From Streptomyces sp. A0642 (lineage in GTDB: Bacteria > Actinomycetota > Actinomycetes > Streptomycetales > Streptomycetaceae), in assembly GCF_004795105.1 (NCBI RefSeq), contig NZ_SSBL01000008.1:62001-126000 (forward strand): a DNA stretch of 64,000 nt, in the 5' to 3' direction. Position numbers and translations under genes: made by a program. The notes under the pieces were generated by a model. That model worked only from the letters and a program-made list of their open reading frames with translations, did no database searches and was not told where the DNA came from. Every line of letters begins with the position of its first letter. The first letter of the stretch is position 1. This document shows positions 16,753 through 25,643 of this stretch, piece by piece.

Positions 16753-17931
16753 TTAGCGGGGCGGGGCGAACAAGGAGTCCTGGGCCGCCTCGCGAGCGGC
16801 CAGCACCGCGCCGTGGAGGACCGCCGTGCCGCCGAGCCGCCCGGCCCGGACCTCCGTGCGCAGCGGGGACATCATGGCGAGCCGTTCCTCGACGCACGCG
16901 GCCAGCTCGTCGCCGCCCGCCGAACCGACCTCGCCCGCCAGCAGCACGCAGCCCGGGTCGAGGACCGAGGCGACGGCGGCCACGCCGAGGGCGAGGCGGT
17001 CGGCGAGGGAGCCGAGGAACGCTGCGCTGTCGCCCTCCCCCGCAAGCGCCGCACGGACGGCGGCCGCGGCACCGGGCTCCTGGCCTCCGTCGCAGGCGGT
17101 GATGCCGTGCGCGGCGGCCAGTTCGCAGAGCGGCGCCGAGCCCACGAGCGAGTGGAAGCCGCCGTCACAGTTGACGGCCGAGGGGATGCCGATCGTGCCG
17201 GGAACCGGCAGGAAGCCGATCTCGCCGGCGCCGCCCGACGCCCCGCGTCGCAGCTTCCCGTCCAGCATGACGGCCGCTCCGACCCCGTGGCCGAGCCAGA
17301 GCAGGACGAACGTGTCATGGTCCTGGACGGCTCCGACCCGGTGTTCGGCGACGGCGGCGAGATTGGTCTCGTTCTCCACGAGCACGGTGGCCGGCAGCCG
17401 CTGCTGAAGGGCCCGCACCAGCCGGCGGTGCCAGGCCGGCAGGCCGGTCGTGTCCCGCAGTTCACCGGTGACCGGGTCGATGAGGCCGGGGGCGCCGATG
17501 CCGACACTGTGCAGGGGCGCCGTGCCGGCGGCGCGCGCCGTGCGTTCCAGGAGGGCGACGGCCTGTTCGACGGCGTCGTCGGTGGCGGTGTCGCTGCCGA
17601 TCGGCAGGGTGGCTTCGGCAAGGGTCGCGCCCAGCAGGTCGGCGACGACGACGGCGACGCTGTCGGTGCGTACGTCGAGACCGGCCAGGTGGGCGCGGTC
17701 GGCGACGATGCCGTAGAGCCGGGCGTTGGGCCCGCGGCGCTCGGCCCCGGTCTCCCCGACCACGCTGATGAGTCCCGCGTCCTGCAGCCGTTCCACCAGG
17801 TCGGCGACGGTGGGCCGGGAGAGCCCGGTCAGGGTCTTCAACTGGGTGGCCGTCAGCGGGCCGTCCTGCTGGAGGAGGCGCAGGGCGAGCCGGTCGTTGA
17901 TGGCCCGGGCGGTGCTCGGAGATGCGGGCAT
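16753..17931 (-). CDS. ROK-family transcriptional regulator
   Basis: Repressor-type ROK protein of 392 residues. Residues about 10-65 form a winged helix-turn-helix (LTATQLKTLTGLSRPTVADLVERLQDAGLI), followed by a sugar-kinase-like ROK domain with SVGIGAPGLIDPVTGEL. The zinc-site region of ROK proteins, normally CxCGxxGC, reads SAVNCDGGFHSLVG here, so the usual Cys cluster is largely absent. ROK regulators sense sugars or sugar phosphates. It diverges from the MFS gene at 18088, with a palindrome between them, so control of that transporter and itself is the simplest reading. Confidence 0.85.
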   Translation of the reverse strand: MPASPSTARAINDRLALRLLQQDGPLTATQLKTLTGLSRPTVADLVERLQDAGLISVVGETGAERRGPNARLYGIVADRAHLAGLDVRTDSVAVVVADLLGATLAEATLPIGSDTATDDAVEQAVALLERTARAAGTAPLHSVGIGAPGLIDPVTGELRDTTGLPAWHRRLVRALQQRLPATVLVENETNLAAVAEHRVGAVQDHDTFVLLWLGHGVGAAVMLDGKLRRGASGGAGEIGFLPVPGTIGIPSAVNCDGGFHSLVGSAPLCELAAAHGITACDGGQEPGAAAAVRAALAGEGDSAAFLGSLADRLALGVAAVASVLDPGCVLLAGEVGSAGGDELAACVEERLAMMSPLRTEVRAGRLGGTAVLHGAVLAAREAAQDSLFAPPR

Positions 17932-17981
17932 GCCGGGATCCTTCCAGATCTCCGCCGTGGTCCGGGACCAGGCGGGCTATT

Positions 17982-18002
17982 TATCAGGCAGGGTTCCTGA
18001 TA
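17982..18002. promoter_or_regulatory. Operator-like palindrome between ROK and MFS genes
   Basis: TATCAGG (17982-17988) and CCTGATA (17996-18002) are perfect inverted arms with a 7-base centre, in the AT-richest part of the intergenic region. The position in a divergent regulator/transporter promoter suggests the binding site of the ROK protein. Confidence 0.65.
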
Positions 18003-18087
18003 GTTTACTGCCCGCATCGTGGAGAAGGGCGCCGGGGGCGTCGCGGACCGCGGCGGACAGAGAACTCCCAGGGGAGGGCACAGCGGT

Positions 18088-19320
18088 ATGACGACGGATT
18101 GCACGGAGACGGGCTTCGGTACACGAGAGGTGCGGCGGGCCCGGTATGCCGTCGCCGCGGTCTTCACCGTGCACGGCGCGGTGACCGGGAGTTTCGCCAC
18201 GCGCGTGCCCTGGATCCAGGACCACGCCGGGGTCAGCGCCGGGCAGCTCGGGATCGCCCTGGCCTTCCCCGCGATCGGGGCCTCGCTCGCGATGCCGCTG
18301 GCCGGAACGGTCAGCCACCGCTTCGGTGCCAGGACCGCGCTGCGCGGGCTGCTGGCGATGTGGACGCTGGCCCTGATCCTGCCGGCCCTGGCCCCGAACC
18401 TGCTGACGCTGTGCGCGGCGCTCTTCGTGTACGGAGCATCCGCCGGCATGTCGGACGTGGCGATGAACGCCCTCGGTGTCGAGGTGGAGAACCGTCTCGA
18501 CAAGTCGATCATGTCCGGACTGCACGGGATGTGGAGCGTCGGCGCCCTGATCGGTTCGGCGGGCGGCACCGTGGCCGCGCATGTGGGGGCCGACGCGCGG
18601 CTGCATCACACGGTGGTCGCGCTGGTGCTGACCCTCCTGGGCCTGATCGCCTGTCAGCGGGTGCTGGACCTGCGCAGCGAACCGGACGAGGAGCCCCCGC
18701 CGCGCTTCGCCCTGCCGCCGAAGTCGGCGCTGATCATCGGCGCGGTCGGCTTCTGTGCGGTCTTCGCCGAGGGGGCCAGTCTGGACTGGTCGGCGGTCTA
18801 TCTGCGGGACGTACTGGACAGCTCGGCGGGCCTGGCGGCCGCTTCGACGACCGCGTTCGCCCTCACCATGGCCATCGCCCGGATCGCCGGGGACCGGATC
18901 GTCGACCGCTTCGGTGCGGTGCGGACCGTGCGCGCCGGCGGTGTTCTGGCGACGGTCGGCGGGGTGATGGTCGTCACCGCCCCGAACGCGGCCCTGGCGA
19001 TGTCCGGTTTCGCGCTGATGGGTCTCGGCATCGCCGTGGTCGTGCCGCTCGCCTTCGCTGCGGCCGGCCGCAGCGGGCCGAACCCGAGCCAGGCGATCGC
19101 GGGCGTCGCGACGATCACGTACACCTCGGGGCTCATCGCCCCGTCGGCCATCGGCTCCCTGGCGGAGGCCACTTCGCTGGTCGTCTCGTTCGGTGTGGTG
19201 TCGGTGCTGGCGTTCGGACTGGTGCTCGGCGCCGGAGTGCTGAGGGCCGGTGACCGCAAGCCCGTGGCGGTCCCGGCCACCGCCGCCGCGAGCAGGCCGG
19301 CAGCCGGTCCGCGTCCCTGA
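18088..19320 (+). CDS. MFS transporter
   Basis: Integral membrane protein of 410 residues with about 12 hydrophobic segments, major facilitator superfamily. The loop after helix 2 carries GTVSHRFGARTALRG, a variant of the MFS signature, and a related GDRIVDRFGAVRTVRAGG occurs after helix 8. Substrate is not evident; divergence from a ROK regulator hints at a sugar or sugar-like compound. The ATG at 18088 is preceded by GGGGAGGG with a 9-base spacer and is preferred over the upstream in-frame ATG at 18019, which would put a polar extension on the protein. Confidence 0.85.
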   Translation: MTTDCTETGFGTREVRRARYAVAAVFTVHGAVTGSFATRVPWIQDHAGVSAGQLGIALAFPAIGASLAMPLAGTVSHRFGARTALRGLLAMWTLALILPALAPNLLTLCAALFVYGASAGMSDVAMNALGVEVENRLDKSIMSGLHGMWSVGALIGSAGGTVAAHVGADARLHHTVVALVLTLLGLIACQRVLDLRSEPDEEPPPRFALPPKSALIIGAVGFCAVFAEGASLDWSAVYLRDVLDSSAGLAAASTTAFALTMAIARIAGDRIVDRFGAVRTVRAGGVLATVGGVMVVTAPNAALAMSGFALMGLGIAVVVPLAFAAAGRSGPNPSQAIAGVATITYTSGLIAPSAIGSLAEATSLVVSFGVVSVLAFGLVLGAGVLRAGDRKPVAVPATAAASRPAAGPRP

Positions 19321-19460
19321 CGTGCGACGAACGGCTCCCGGGAGTCCGGAGCCCGGCCGGGACGGCGTCACGTCGCGGCACTACCATGGCGCTGATCTTT
19401 TCCGCGGTGGCGCCGTGCCCGGCAGGCACCGGACTCCGCATCTACACACAGGGAGCAACC

Positions 19461-20855
19461 ATGGGCGGCCTCGGCGTGCGCTGGACCTTGCACGGCGACG
19501 GGAAGACGCCCGCACCGGGAGCGGTGGTCCGCCCCGACGAGCGGCTCTCCTGGCCCCGGACCTTCGGGCTCGGCGCCCAGCACGTGGTGGCGATGTTCGG
19601 CGCCTCGTTCGTCGCGCCCGTGCTCATGGGCCTGGACCCGAACCTGGCGATCATGATGTCGGGTGTCGCCACGGCCATCTTCCTGCTGGCCACGCGCGGC
19701 CAGGTGCCCAGCTACCTGGGCTGCTCGCTCTCCTTCGTCGGTGTCGCCGCGACCATCCGGGCCGGCGGCGGCAGCAGCGCGGTCGTCACCGGTGCGGTGT
19801 TCGTGGTCGGCGGGGTGCTCTTCCTCGCGGGTCTCGCCGTACAGCGCTTCGGCGCGCGGATCATCCATGCGGCCATGCCGCCGGTGGTGACGGGCGCGGT
19901 CGTCATGCTGATCGGGTTCAATCTGGCTCCCGTGACCGCGTCGACGTACTGGCCGCAGGACCAGTGGACCGCCCTGCTGGTGATGCTCTTCACCGGACTG
20001 GCCGTGGTCTGTCTGCGCGGGTTCTTCTCCCGTATCGCGATCTTCCTCGGCCTCGTCTTCGGCTACGTGCTGTCGTGGGTCCTGGACCGCGTCTTCGGGA
20101 AGATCCACTCCCCCGTCGGCGGGGCCGAGGCCGTGGACCACTGGCGGCTGGACCTCTCGGGTGTGGGGAAGGCCGACTGGGTCGGGCTCCCCTCGTTCCA
20201 CGCCCCCGCTTTCGAGTGGTCCGCGATCCTCGTCGCGCTGCCTGTCGTCATCGCCCTGATCGCCGAGAACGCCGGTCATGTGAAGGCCGTCGGCGAGATG
20301 ACCGGCCGTTCCCTGGACGCCAAGCTGGGCACCGCGATCGCCGCGGACGGCGCCGCCTCGATGCTGTCGACCGCGGTGGGCGGGCCGCCGAACACGACGT
20401 ACTCGGAGAACATCGGGGTGATGGCCGCGACCCGGGTCTACTCCACCGCCGCCTACTGGGCCGCAGCCTGCTTCGCCCTGCTGTTCGGTCTGTGCCCCAA
20501 GTTCGGCGCGGTCGTCGCCGCCATCCCCGGCGGGGTCCTCGGCGGCATCACCGTGATCCTGTACGGCATGATCGGGCTGCTGGGCGCCCAGATCTGGCTC
20601 AACGCCAAGGTGGACCTGCGCAATCCGCTCAATCTGGTGCCGGCCGCCGCGGGCATCATCATCGGGGTCGGCGGGGTCAGCCTGAAGATCTCCGACAACT
20701 TCGAACTCAGCGGGATCGCGCTCGGCACCATCGTCGTGATCACCGGATACCACGTGCTGCGGGCCTTCGCCCCGGCCCATCTGAAGACCCAGGAACCCCT
20801 TCTGGACTCCGGCACCTCGGCGTACGACGAGGAGCGGCCGGCCGCCGGAGCGTGA
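19461..20855 (+). CDS. Uracil/xanthine permease (NCS2 family)
   Basis: Nucleobase:cation symporter of 464 residues with about 14 hydrophobic segments. UraA-type motifs are present: GLGAQHVVAMFGASFVAP in helix 1, AENAGHVKAVGEMTG carrying the substrate-contacting Glu of helix 8, and GGPPNTTYSENIGV in helix 10. These favour uracil as substrate over purines. The ATG at 19461 has GGGAG six bases upstream. The pyrimidine operon lies 25 kb away and is not linked in transcription. Confidence 0.9.
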   Translation: MGGLGVRWTLHGDGKTPAPGAVVRPDERLSWPRTFGLGAQHVVAMFGASFVAPVLMGLDPNLAIMMSGVATAIFLLATRGQVPSYLGCSLSFVGVAATIRAGGGSSAVVTGAVFVVGGVLFLAGLAVQRFGARIIHAAMPPVVTGAVVMLIGFNLAPVTASTYWPQDQWTALLVMLFTGLAVVCLRGFFSRIAIFLGLVFGYVLSWVLDRVFGKIHSPVGGAEAVDHWRLDLSGVGKADWVGLPSFHAPAFEWSAILVALPVVIALIAENAGHVKAVGEMTGRSLDAKLGTAIAADGAASMLSTAVGGPPNTTYSENIGVMAATRVYSTAAYWAAACFALLFGLCPKFGAVVAAIPGGVLGGITVILYGMIGLLGAQIWLNAKVDLRNPLNLVPAAAGIIIGVGGVSLKISDNFELSGIALGTIVVITGYHVLRAFAPAHLKTQEPLLDSGTSAYDEERPAAGA

Positions 20856-21008
20856 CCCCTCAGCCCGTGCCGGGGCGAGGGCGTCGGGCGGACGTCCGCC
20901 GCCCGGGCCCGGCAGCGACGCTCTCCCCCGGCCGGGCCGAGGAGATCACCGGAGTGGCCGAGACCTACCCTTGGCTGACCGATGACGTCTTCGTTGCGGA
21001 GCACCTCG

Positions 21009-22031
21009 ATGCCTGGCCTTCCTGAAACCGCCGACCGCTCCCGGGTCGTCGTCGCCGTACCGCCGGGCCTGCGGGCCCAGTTCTTCACCGCCGAGGTGTG
21101 GCAGGAGCTGGAGCGGGCGGCCGAACTCACCGTCGTCGACGACCACTCCGACCGGGCGGCGGTCGCGGCCGCCCTGCCCGGCGCCCGTGCGCTGATCACC
21201 TCGTGGCGGGCGCCGAAGGTGGATGCCGCCCTGCTGGCCCACGCGGACCGGCTGGAGCTGGTGGCGCACACCGGTTCGGCGGTCGCCCCCTATGTCACCG
21301 AGGACGTGTTCCGGCGCTCCATCCTGGTGACCCAGGCCGGCGACGAGATGGCCCGCCCGGTCGCCGAGATGGCGCTCGCCTTCACGTTGTCGCTGCTGCA
21401 CCGCATCCAGCGCTTCGACCACGCGCTGCACGGAGGGCTGGAGTGGGCGGCGGCGAGCGAGGCTCCGCCGCGCCACGAGATCCACGGCAGCGACATCGGC
21501 GTGATCGGGGCCTCCCGGACCGGGCGCGCGTACATCAGGCTGGTGCGGGCGATGGGAGCGCGGGTCGGCGTGACCGATCCGTTCCTGTCGGAGGCGGACG
21601 CCCGGGAGCTCGGGGTGACGTCCGTGCCCCTGGAGACGCTGCTCTCGCGCAGCCGGATCGTGGCCGTGCACGCCCCCGTCACCGAGGAGACCCACCACAT
21701 GATCGGTGCCCGGCAGCTGGCACTGATGCCGGACGGGGCGGGCCTCGTGAACACCGCCCGGTCGTGGCTGGTCGACGAGGAGGCGCTCCTCGCCGAACTG
21801 GCCACCGGCCGGCTCGATGCGGCGCTCGACGTCTTCGACGCCGAGCCGCTGCCCGTGGACCACCCCTTCCGCGGGCTGCCCAACGTGCTGCTCACCCCTC
21901 ACCAGGCGGCGGGCAGCATCGAGTGCCGGCAGCGGCTGGGCACCAGCGCCGTCAACGAGGTGCTGCGGCTGCTCGCCGGACGGCCCCCGGTCCACGCGGT
22001 CACCGTCGACGCCCTCACCCGCCTGCACTGA
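21009..22031 (+). CDS. D-isomer specific 2-hydroxyacid dehydrogenase
   Basis: NAD-dependent oxidoreductase of 340 residues in the D-2-hydroxyacid dehydrogenase family (D-3-phosphoglycerate dehydrogenase relatives). The Rossmann loop reads IGVIGASRTGRAYIRL, a GxSxxG variant; the conserved Arg, Glu and His are in NTARSWLVDEEAL, DVFDAEPLP and TPHQAAGS. It lacks the ACT domain of SerA, so serine synthesis is unlikely; the substrate is unknown. The ATG at 21009 has GGAG at a good distance; the alternative at 20982 has no ribosome-binding site. Confidence 0.85.
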   Translation: MPGLPETADRSRVVVAVPPGLRAQFFTAEVWQELERAAELTVVDDHSDRAAVAAALPGARALITSWRAPKVDAALLAHADRLELVAHTGSAVAPYVTEDVFRRSILVTQAGDEMARPVAEMALAFTLSLLHRIQRFDHALHGGLEWAAASEAPPRHEIHGSDIGVIGASRTGRAYIRLVRAMGARVGVTDPFLSEADARELGVTSVPLETLLSRSRIVAVHAPVTEETHHMIGARQLALMPDGAGLVNTARSWLVDEEALLAELATGRLDAALDVFDAEPLPVDHPFRGLPNVLLTPHQAAGSIECRQRLGTSAVNEVLRLLAGRPPVHAVTVDALTRLH

Positions 22032-22098
22032 GCCCGCTCCGCGCCCCTCCCGGTACCCGTCGGGCAGCGCTGCGGCCCGACGGGTCCCGAGCCGCCCC

Positions 22099-23799
22099 TC
22101 AGTCCTCCGGGAGTTCGACCGGGGCGATCTCGTCGAAGAGGTCGCCGGGGCCGGGGTTGGTGGCGTCGGTGGTCCCGCCGAACTGGTTCATCACGCCCCA
22201 GACGGCGTTCAGGGCGGTCTGCACGGCCCCCTCGGCCCAGCCGGCCGTCCAGGAGATGTCGTCGCCCGCCAGGAACAGTCCCCTCTTGTCGGCGGGCAGG
22301 CGGTCCTGCATGAAGTGGGTGAACAGCCGGCGCTGGTACCGGTAGTGGCCGGGGAGGTTGGCCTTGAACGCGCCCATGAAGTACGGCTCGTTCTCCCACG
22401 ACACCGTCACCGGGTTGCCGGTGATGTGCTTGCGGATGTCCACGTTCGGATAGATCTCGCCGAGGGATTTCAGCATGACGTCCATGCGCTCGGTCGCGGA
22501 GAGCGGCAGCCACTTCAGGCTGTCGTCGCACCAGGTGTAGGACAGGCAGATGCTGGCCGGCTTGTCCGGGCCGTCGTCCAGGAGGTACGTGCCCCGGGTC
22601 ATCCGGTCGGTCAGCGTCATCGACATGGCGTCGCGTCCGGTGGTCTCGTCCTTGTCCAGCCAGAACGGCCGGTCGACGGGGACGAACAGCTTGGACGACT
22701 CCATGTAGTGGGTGCGCTCCATCGCCGTCCAGTGGTCGATCGGGAAGAGCGCGTCGTCGCAGGCGATCTTGGACAGCAGCAGCCAGGACTGGCCGGTGAA
22801 GACGGCGGCCCGGAAGGTGCGGATGTCCCCGGTGGCGTCGGTGACGGTGATCCGGTTTCCGGCGGTGCGGTTCAGCCGGGTCACGGCTCCACGCGGCTCG
22901 CCGCCGTGCAGGGAGGCCAGCGAGGTGCCGAGCGGCCAGTGCACGATCTTCTGCGGTTCGCGTTCCCACAGGCGCAGCGGGAGCTGCTGGCTGCCGCCGA
23001 CGATGGAGCGGTGGTGGTCGTCCGCCTCGCTGTAGACGACGCGCAGGATCTCCAGGATGGAGTTGGGGAAGTCGGTGTCCCAGCCGCCGGTGCCGAAGCC
23101 GACCTGGCCGAAGATCTCGCGGTGGCGGAAGGACTTGAAGGCGTCGGAGTCGCAGAGGAAGCCGTAGAAGGTCTGGTTGTCGAGCTTCTCGACGAGCCGG
23201 GCCCAGATCTCGCGGATCCGCGGCACGTCGCGCTCACGCATCGCCCGGTTCATGTCGGAGAAGTCGGCGCCCTCCTCCAGGCAGGCGTTCCAGGCGTCCA
23301 TCACGTCGCGGTAGACCTGCGGGAGGTCGTCGATCGTCCGGGCGTAGTGCGACTCGCCCTTCAGGTCGACGACGGTCGAGGGGGTGACCGGGGAGAGCGG
23401 GTTGGGGAACGGCTTGGTCTCCAGTCCGACCAGGTCGATGTAGTGCTGGAGGGCCGTCGAGGAAGGCGGGAAGCGCATGGCGCCCATCTCGGCGGTGAGC
23501 GGTTCGCCGTCCGAGGTGCAGCCGTCGAACTCGACGGTGCGCAGCCGTCCGCCGATGCGGTCCGCCTCGTAGACGACGGGCCTCAGCCCCATCTTCATGA
23601 GTTCGTAGGCGGTGACGATGCCGGACAACCCGCCGCCGATGACGGCCACCTCGCTGCCGTGCTCGGTCGCCGGTATCTGCCCGATTCCGGCGGGGTGTGC
23701 GAGGAAGTCGTCGTACGCGTACGGGAAGTCCGGCCCGAACATGGTGATCGGCGGGGCTGCGTCGGTGTGCGGAACGGCCGGGGGCACCGTGGACGTCAT
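22099..23799 (-). CDS. Flavin amino-acid 2-monooxygenase / amine oxidase
   Basis: FAD enzyme of 566 residues. The dinucleotide fold EVAVIGGGLSGIVTAYELMKMG is at about 50-71, and a C-terminal FAD motif reads LFLAGDDISWTAGWAEGAVQTALNAVW. The N-terminal stretch before the FAD fold (FGPDFPYAYDDFLAHPAGIGQIPA) is the pattern I associate with lysine and tryptophan 2-monooxygenases (DavB, IaaM), which decarboxylate an amino acid to its amide. The adjacent upstream gene is a carbon-nitrogen hydrolase, as in davBA, which supports this. Which amino acid is used cannot be read off; plain L-amino-acid oxidase activity is the alternative. Confidence 0.82.
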   Translation of the reverse strand: MTSTVPPAVPHTDAAPPITMFGPDFPYAYDDFLAHPAGIGQIPATEHGSEVAVIGGGLSGIVTAYELMKMGLRPVVYEADRIGGRLRTVEFDGCTSDGEPLTAEMGAMRFPPSSTALQHYIDLVGLETKPFPNPLSPVTPSTVVDLKGESHYARTIDDLPQVYRDVMDAWNACLEEGADFSDMNRAMRERDVPRIREIWARLVEKLDNQTFYGFLCDSDAFKSFRHREIFGQVGFGTGGWDTDFPNSILEILRVVYSEADDHHRSIVGGSQQLPLRLWEREPQKIVHWPLGTSLASLHGGEPRGAVTRLNRTAGNRITVTDATGDIRTFRAAVFTGQSWLLLSKIACDDALFPIDHWTAMERTHYMESSKLFVPVDRPFWLDKDETTGRDAMSMTLTDRMTRGTYLLDDGPDKPASICLSYTWCDDSLKWLPLSATERMDVMLKSLGEIYPNVDIRKHITGNPVTVSWENEPYFMGAFKANLPGHYRYQRRLFTHFMQDRLPADKRGLFLAGDDISWTAGWAEGAVQTALNAVWGVMNQFGGTTDATNPGPGDLFDEIAPVELPED

Positions 23800-23849
23800 G
23801 GGGTACGGACTCCTTGCGGGAAAGCGGGTGGGCGAACGGGGCGGCGTAC

Positions 23850-24647
23850 TCAGGCGAGGGAGCCGTACAGGGCGGGGCGGCGATCGCGGAGGTAGGGATT
23901 GCCCGCGCGGGAGGCGGTCAGGAGGGCGGGGTCGACGTCCCCGATGACGAGTTCCTCACCGCGTCCGGCCCGGGTGCGGACCGTGCCGTCGGGGCCGGCG
24001 AGAGCGCTCAGGCCGACGAATTCGTAGGGCCCCTCGATGCCGGTCCGGTTGGCGTAGGCGACGTACATCTGGTTCTCGAAGGCGCGGACCGGGACGACGG
24101 ACTCCGCCACGAACGGGAAGGGGTGCATCAGCGCGGTGGGCACCAGCAGCAGATCGGCGCCGGCCAGGGCGTGCGCCCGGACGTTCTCCGGGAACTCGAC
24201 GTCGTAGCAGATCAGCAGGCCGATGCGGACGCCGTCGAGCTCGGCCTGGACGACCGGCTGGTCGCCCGGGGTGAACCACTGTTCCTCGAAGTCGCCGAAG
24301 AGGTGGGTCTTGCGGTAGTTGGCGAGCGCGGTGCCGTCGGGCCCGATGAGCTGCGCGGAGTTGTACAGGGTGCCGCCGTCGCGTTCGGGATAGCCGTAGT
24401 GGACGGCGACCCGGTGCCGTGCGGCGATCTCGGCGACCGCCTGGGCAGCGGGCCCGTCCGCGGCTTCGGCGAGGCGGGGCACGTCGTCCCCGATCGCGTA
24501 CCCGGTCAGGAACATCTCGGGGCAGACGAGCAGCCGGGCGCCGCTCGCCGCGGCGCGTGCGGCGGCGCTCTCCAGCACGTCGAGGTTCCGGGACACCGAG
24601 CCCGGGCAGCCGGAGCTCTGGAGCAGGGCGGTGCGCAACGGCGGCAT
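23850..24647 (-). CDS. Carbon-nitrogen hydrolase (nitrilase superfamily amidase)
   Basis: Cytoplasmic amidase of 265 residues with the nitrilase-superfamily triad: Glu in LLVCPEMFLTGY, Lys in ANYRKTHLFG and the nucleophile Cys in GLLICYDVEFPE. The FGDFEEQWFTPG segment after the Lys is like that of aminovaleramidase and related aliphatic amidases. It is 50 bases upstream of the monooxygenase gene in the same direction, so the pair would convert an amino acid to the shortened amide and then the acid. The ATG at 24647 begins the conserved N-terminus; the open frame further upstream is not conserved in style. Confidence 0.87.
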   Translation of the reverse strand: MPPLRTALLQSSGCPGSVSRNLDVLESAAARAAASGARLLVCPEMFLTGYAIGDDVPRLAEAADGPAAQAVAEIAARHRVAVHYGYPERDGGTLYNSAQLIGPDGTALANYRKTHLFGDFEEQWFTPGDQPVVQAELDGVRIGLLICYDVEFPENVRAHALAGADLLLVPTALMHPFPFVAESVVPVRAFENQMYVAYANRTGIEGPYEFVGLSALAGPDGTVRTRAGRGEELVIGDVDPALLTASRAGNPYLRDRRPALYGSLA

Positions 24648-24957
24648 GGCTGACCTCGGACGATGCGGGCGGGGAGGGGACGTATTGACGGTACGTTCCG
24701 CGCTTCCCCCCGGACAAGGCGCGAGCGTTGCGCACCGACCGTCGATCCGTTGCGTGGGAACGCGCGGGCGCAGCGATTCATTGCACGAGGGGGGGTGGAG
24801 CCGACCCGTCCGACGACCGGGGACGGAGCCGTGGCCGAAGCACCGCGCTCCCTCCGTCACGGGCCGGCGGACCGGACCATCAGCGGGGAGCACCGCCCTG
24901 CCAGGGCCTTTCGTCCGGATCACGCCGGACTGCGGGGTCCGTCCGGAGAGGCCTGAG

Positions 24958-25060
24958 GGCTGTCCCGCGATTCCTGGTGGATCAGCGCGCGGCGTCGGAT
25001 GCGGTGCATCGCAAGGCGGAGGGGCGCCCGCATGCGCCCGCCAGGCATTGCGGGACAGCC
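24958..25060. repeat. 103-bp palindromic element at the AsnC stop codon
   Basis: GGCTGTCCCGCGATTCCTGG (24958-24977) and CCAGGCATTGCGGGACAGCC (25041-25060) pair at 18 of 20 positions; the right arm ends one base before the regulator's TAA. The interior has short palindromes such as GATGCGGTGCATC. The sequence resembles a dispersed intergenic repeat I recall from other Streptomyces genomes. The remaining 310 bases up to 24648, between the two genes, hold no gene I can support. Confidence 0.75.
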
Positions 25061-25061
25061 G

Positions 25062-25559
25062 TTAGCCCGGCGACCCCGACGAGTACCGCCGCAGCAACGG
25101 CGAAAGCACCAGCACGGACTTCGTCCGCTCCACGTACGGCTCGCCCGCGATCCGCTCCAGCACCTGCTCGAAATGACGCATGTCCGCCGCGAACACCTGG
25201 ACGAGCGCGTCCGCGTCGCCCGTGACCGTGGACGCCGAGGCGACCTCCGGGTAGCGGGCGAGCCCTTGCTTGATGGAGTCGGGTGAGGTGTTGCGGCTGC
25301 AGTAGATCTCGATGTACCCCTCGGTCTCCCAGCCGAGCGCCGCCGGATCCACTCGGACGGTGAAACCCGTGATCGCCCCCTCGGCGCGCAGCCGGTCCAC
25401 CCGGCGTTTCACCGCGGGTGCGGACAGCCCGATGATCGAGCCGATGTCGGCGTAGGAGCGGCGGGCATCTTCGGCGAGGGCATGGACGATGCGTTCGTCG
25501 AGGTCGTTCAGTCGCACGTCGTACGGGTCACTTCTCTGCGATGGCGAGGGCCGGGGCAC
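25062..25559 (-). CDS. Lrp/AsnC-family transcriptional regulator
   Basis: Regulator of 165 residues. N-terminal HTH (LDERIVHALAEDARRSYADIGSIIGLSAPAVKRRVDRL in order, about 20-57) followed by the RAM/AsnC ligand domain (ITGFTVRVDPAALGW, VTGDADALVQVFAADM). Such proteins sense amino acids and regulate their catabolism or transport. Its location between the monooxygenase/amidase pair and an aldehyde dehydrogenase fits amino-acid catabolism. The GTG at 25559 is uncertain: a GTG at 25517 would remove 14 poorly conserved residues. Confidence 0.88.
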   Translation of the reverse strand: MPRPSPSQRSDPYDVRLNDLDERIVHALAEDARRSYADIGSIIGLSAPAVKRRVDRLRAEGAITGFTVRVDPAALGWETEGYIEIYCSRNTSPDSIKQGLARYPEVASASTVTGDADALVQVFAADMRHFEQVLERIAGEPYVERTKSVLVLSPLLRRYSSGSPG

Positions 25560-25643
25560 GGCTGTTCCGGGGGCGGTGGTGCCGCCCCCGGAAGTAGACC
25601 ACGGCCCGCCCCGCGGGGCGCGCTCAGCGCAGGTCGCGCCGGA

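Noticed and set aside
15941..16756. Several open frames of about 240-310 codons on both strands across element A, and likewise across 34.75-36.3 kb
   Set aside because: They are Arg/Pro/Gly-rich, have no start context or domains, and arise from stop-free GC-rich palindromes; the two copies do not keep one frame.
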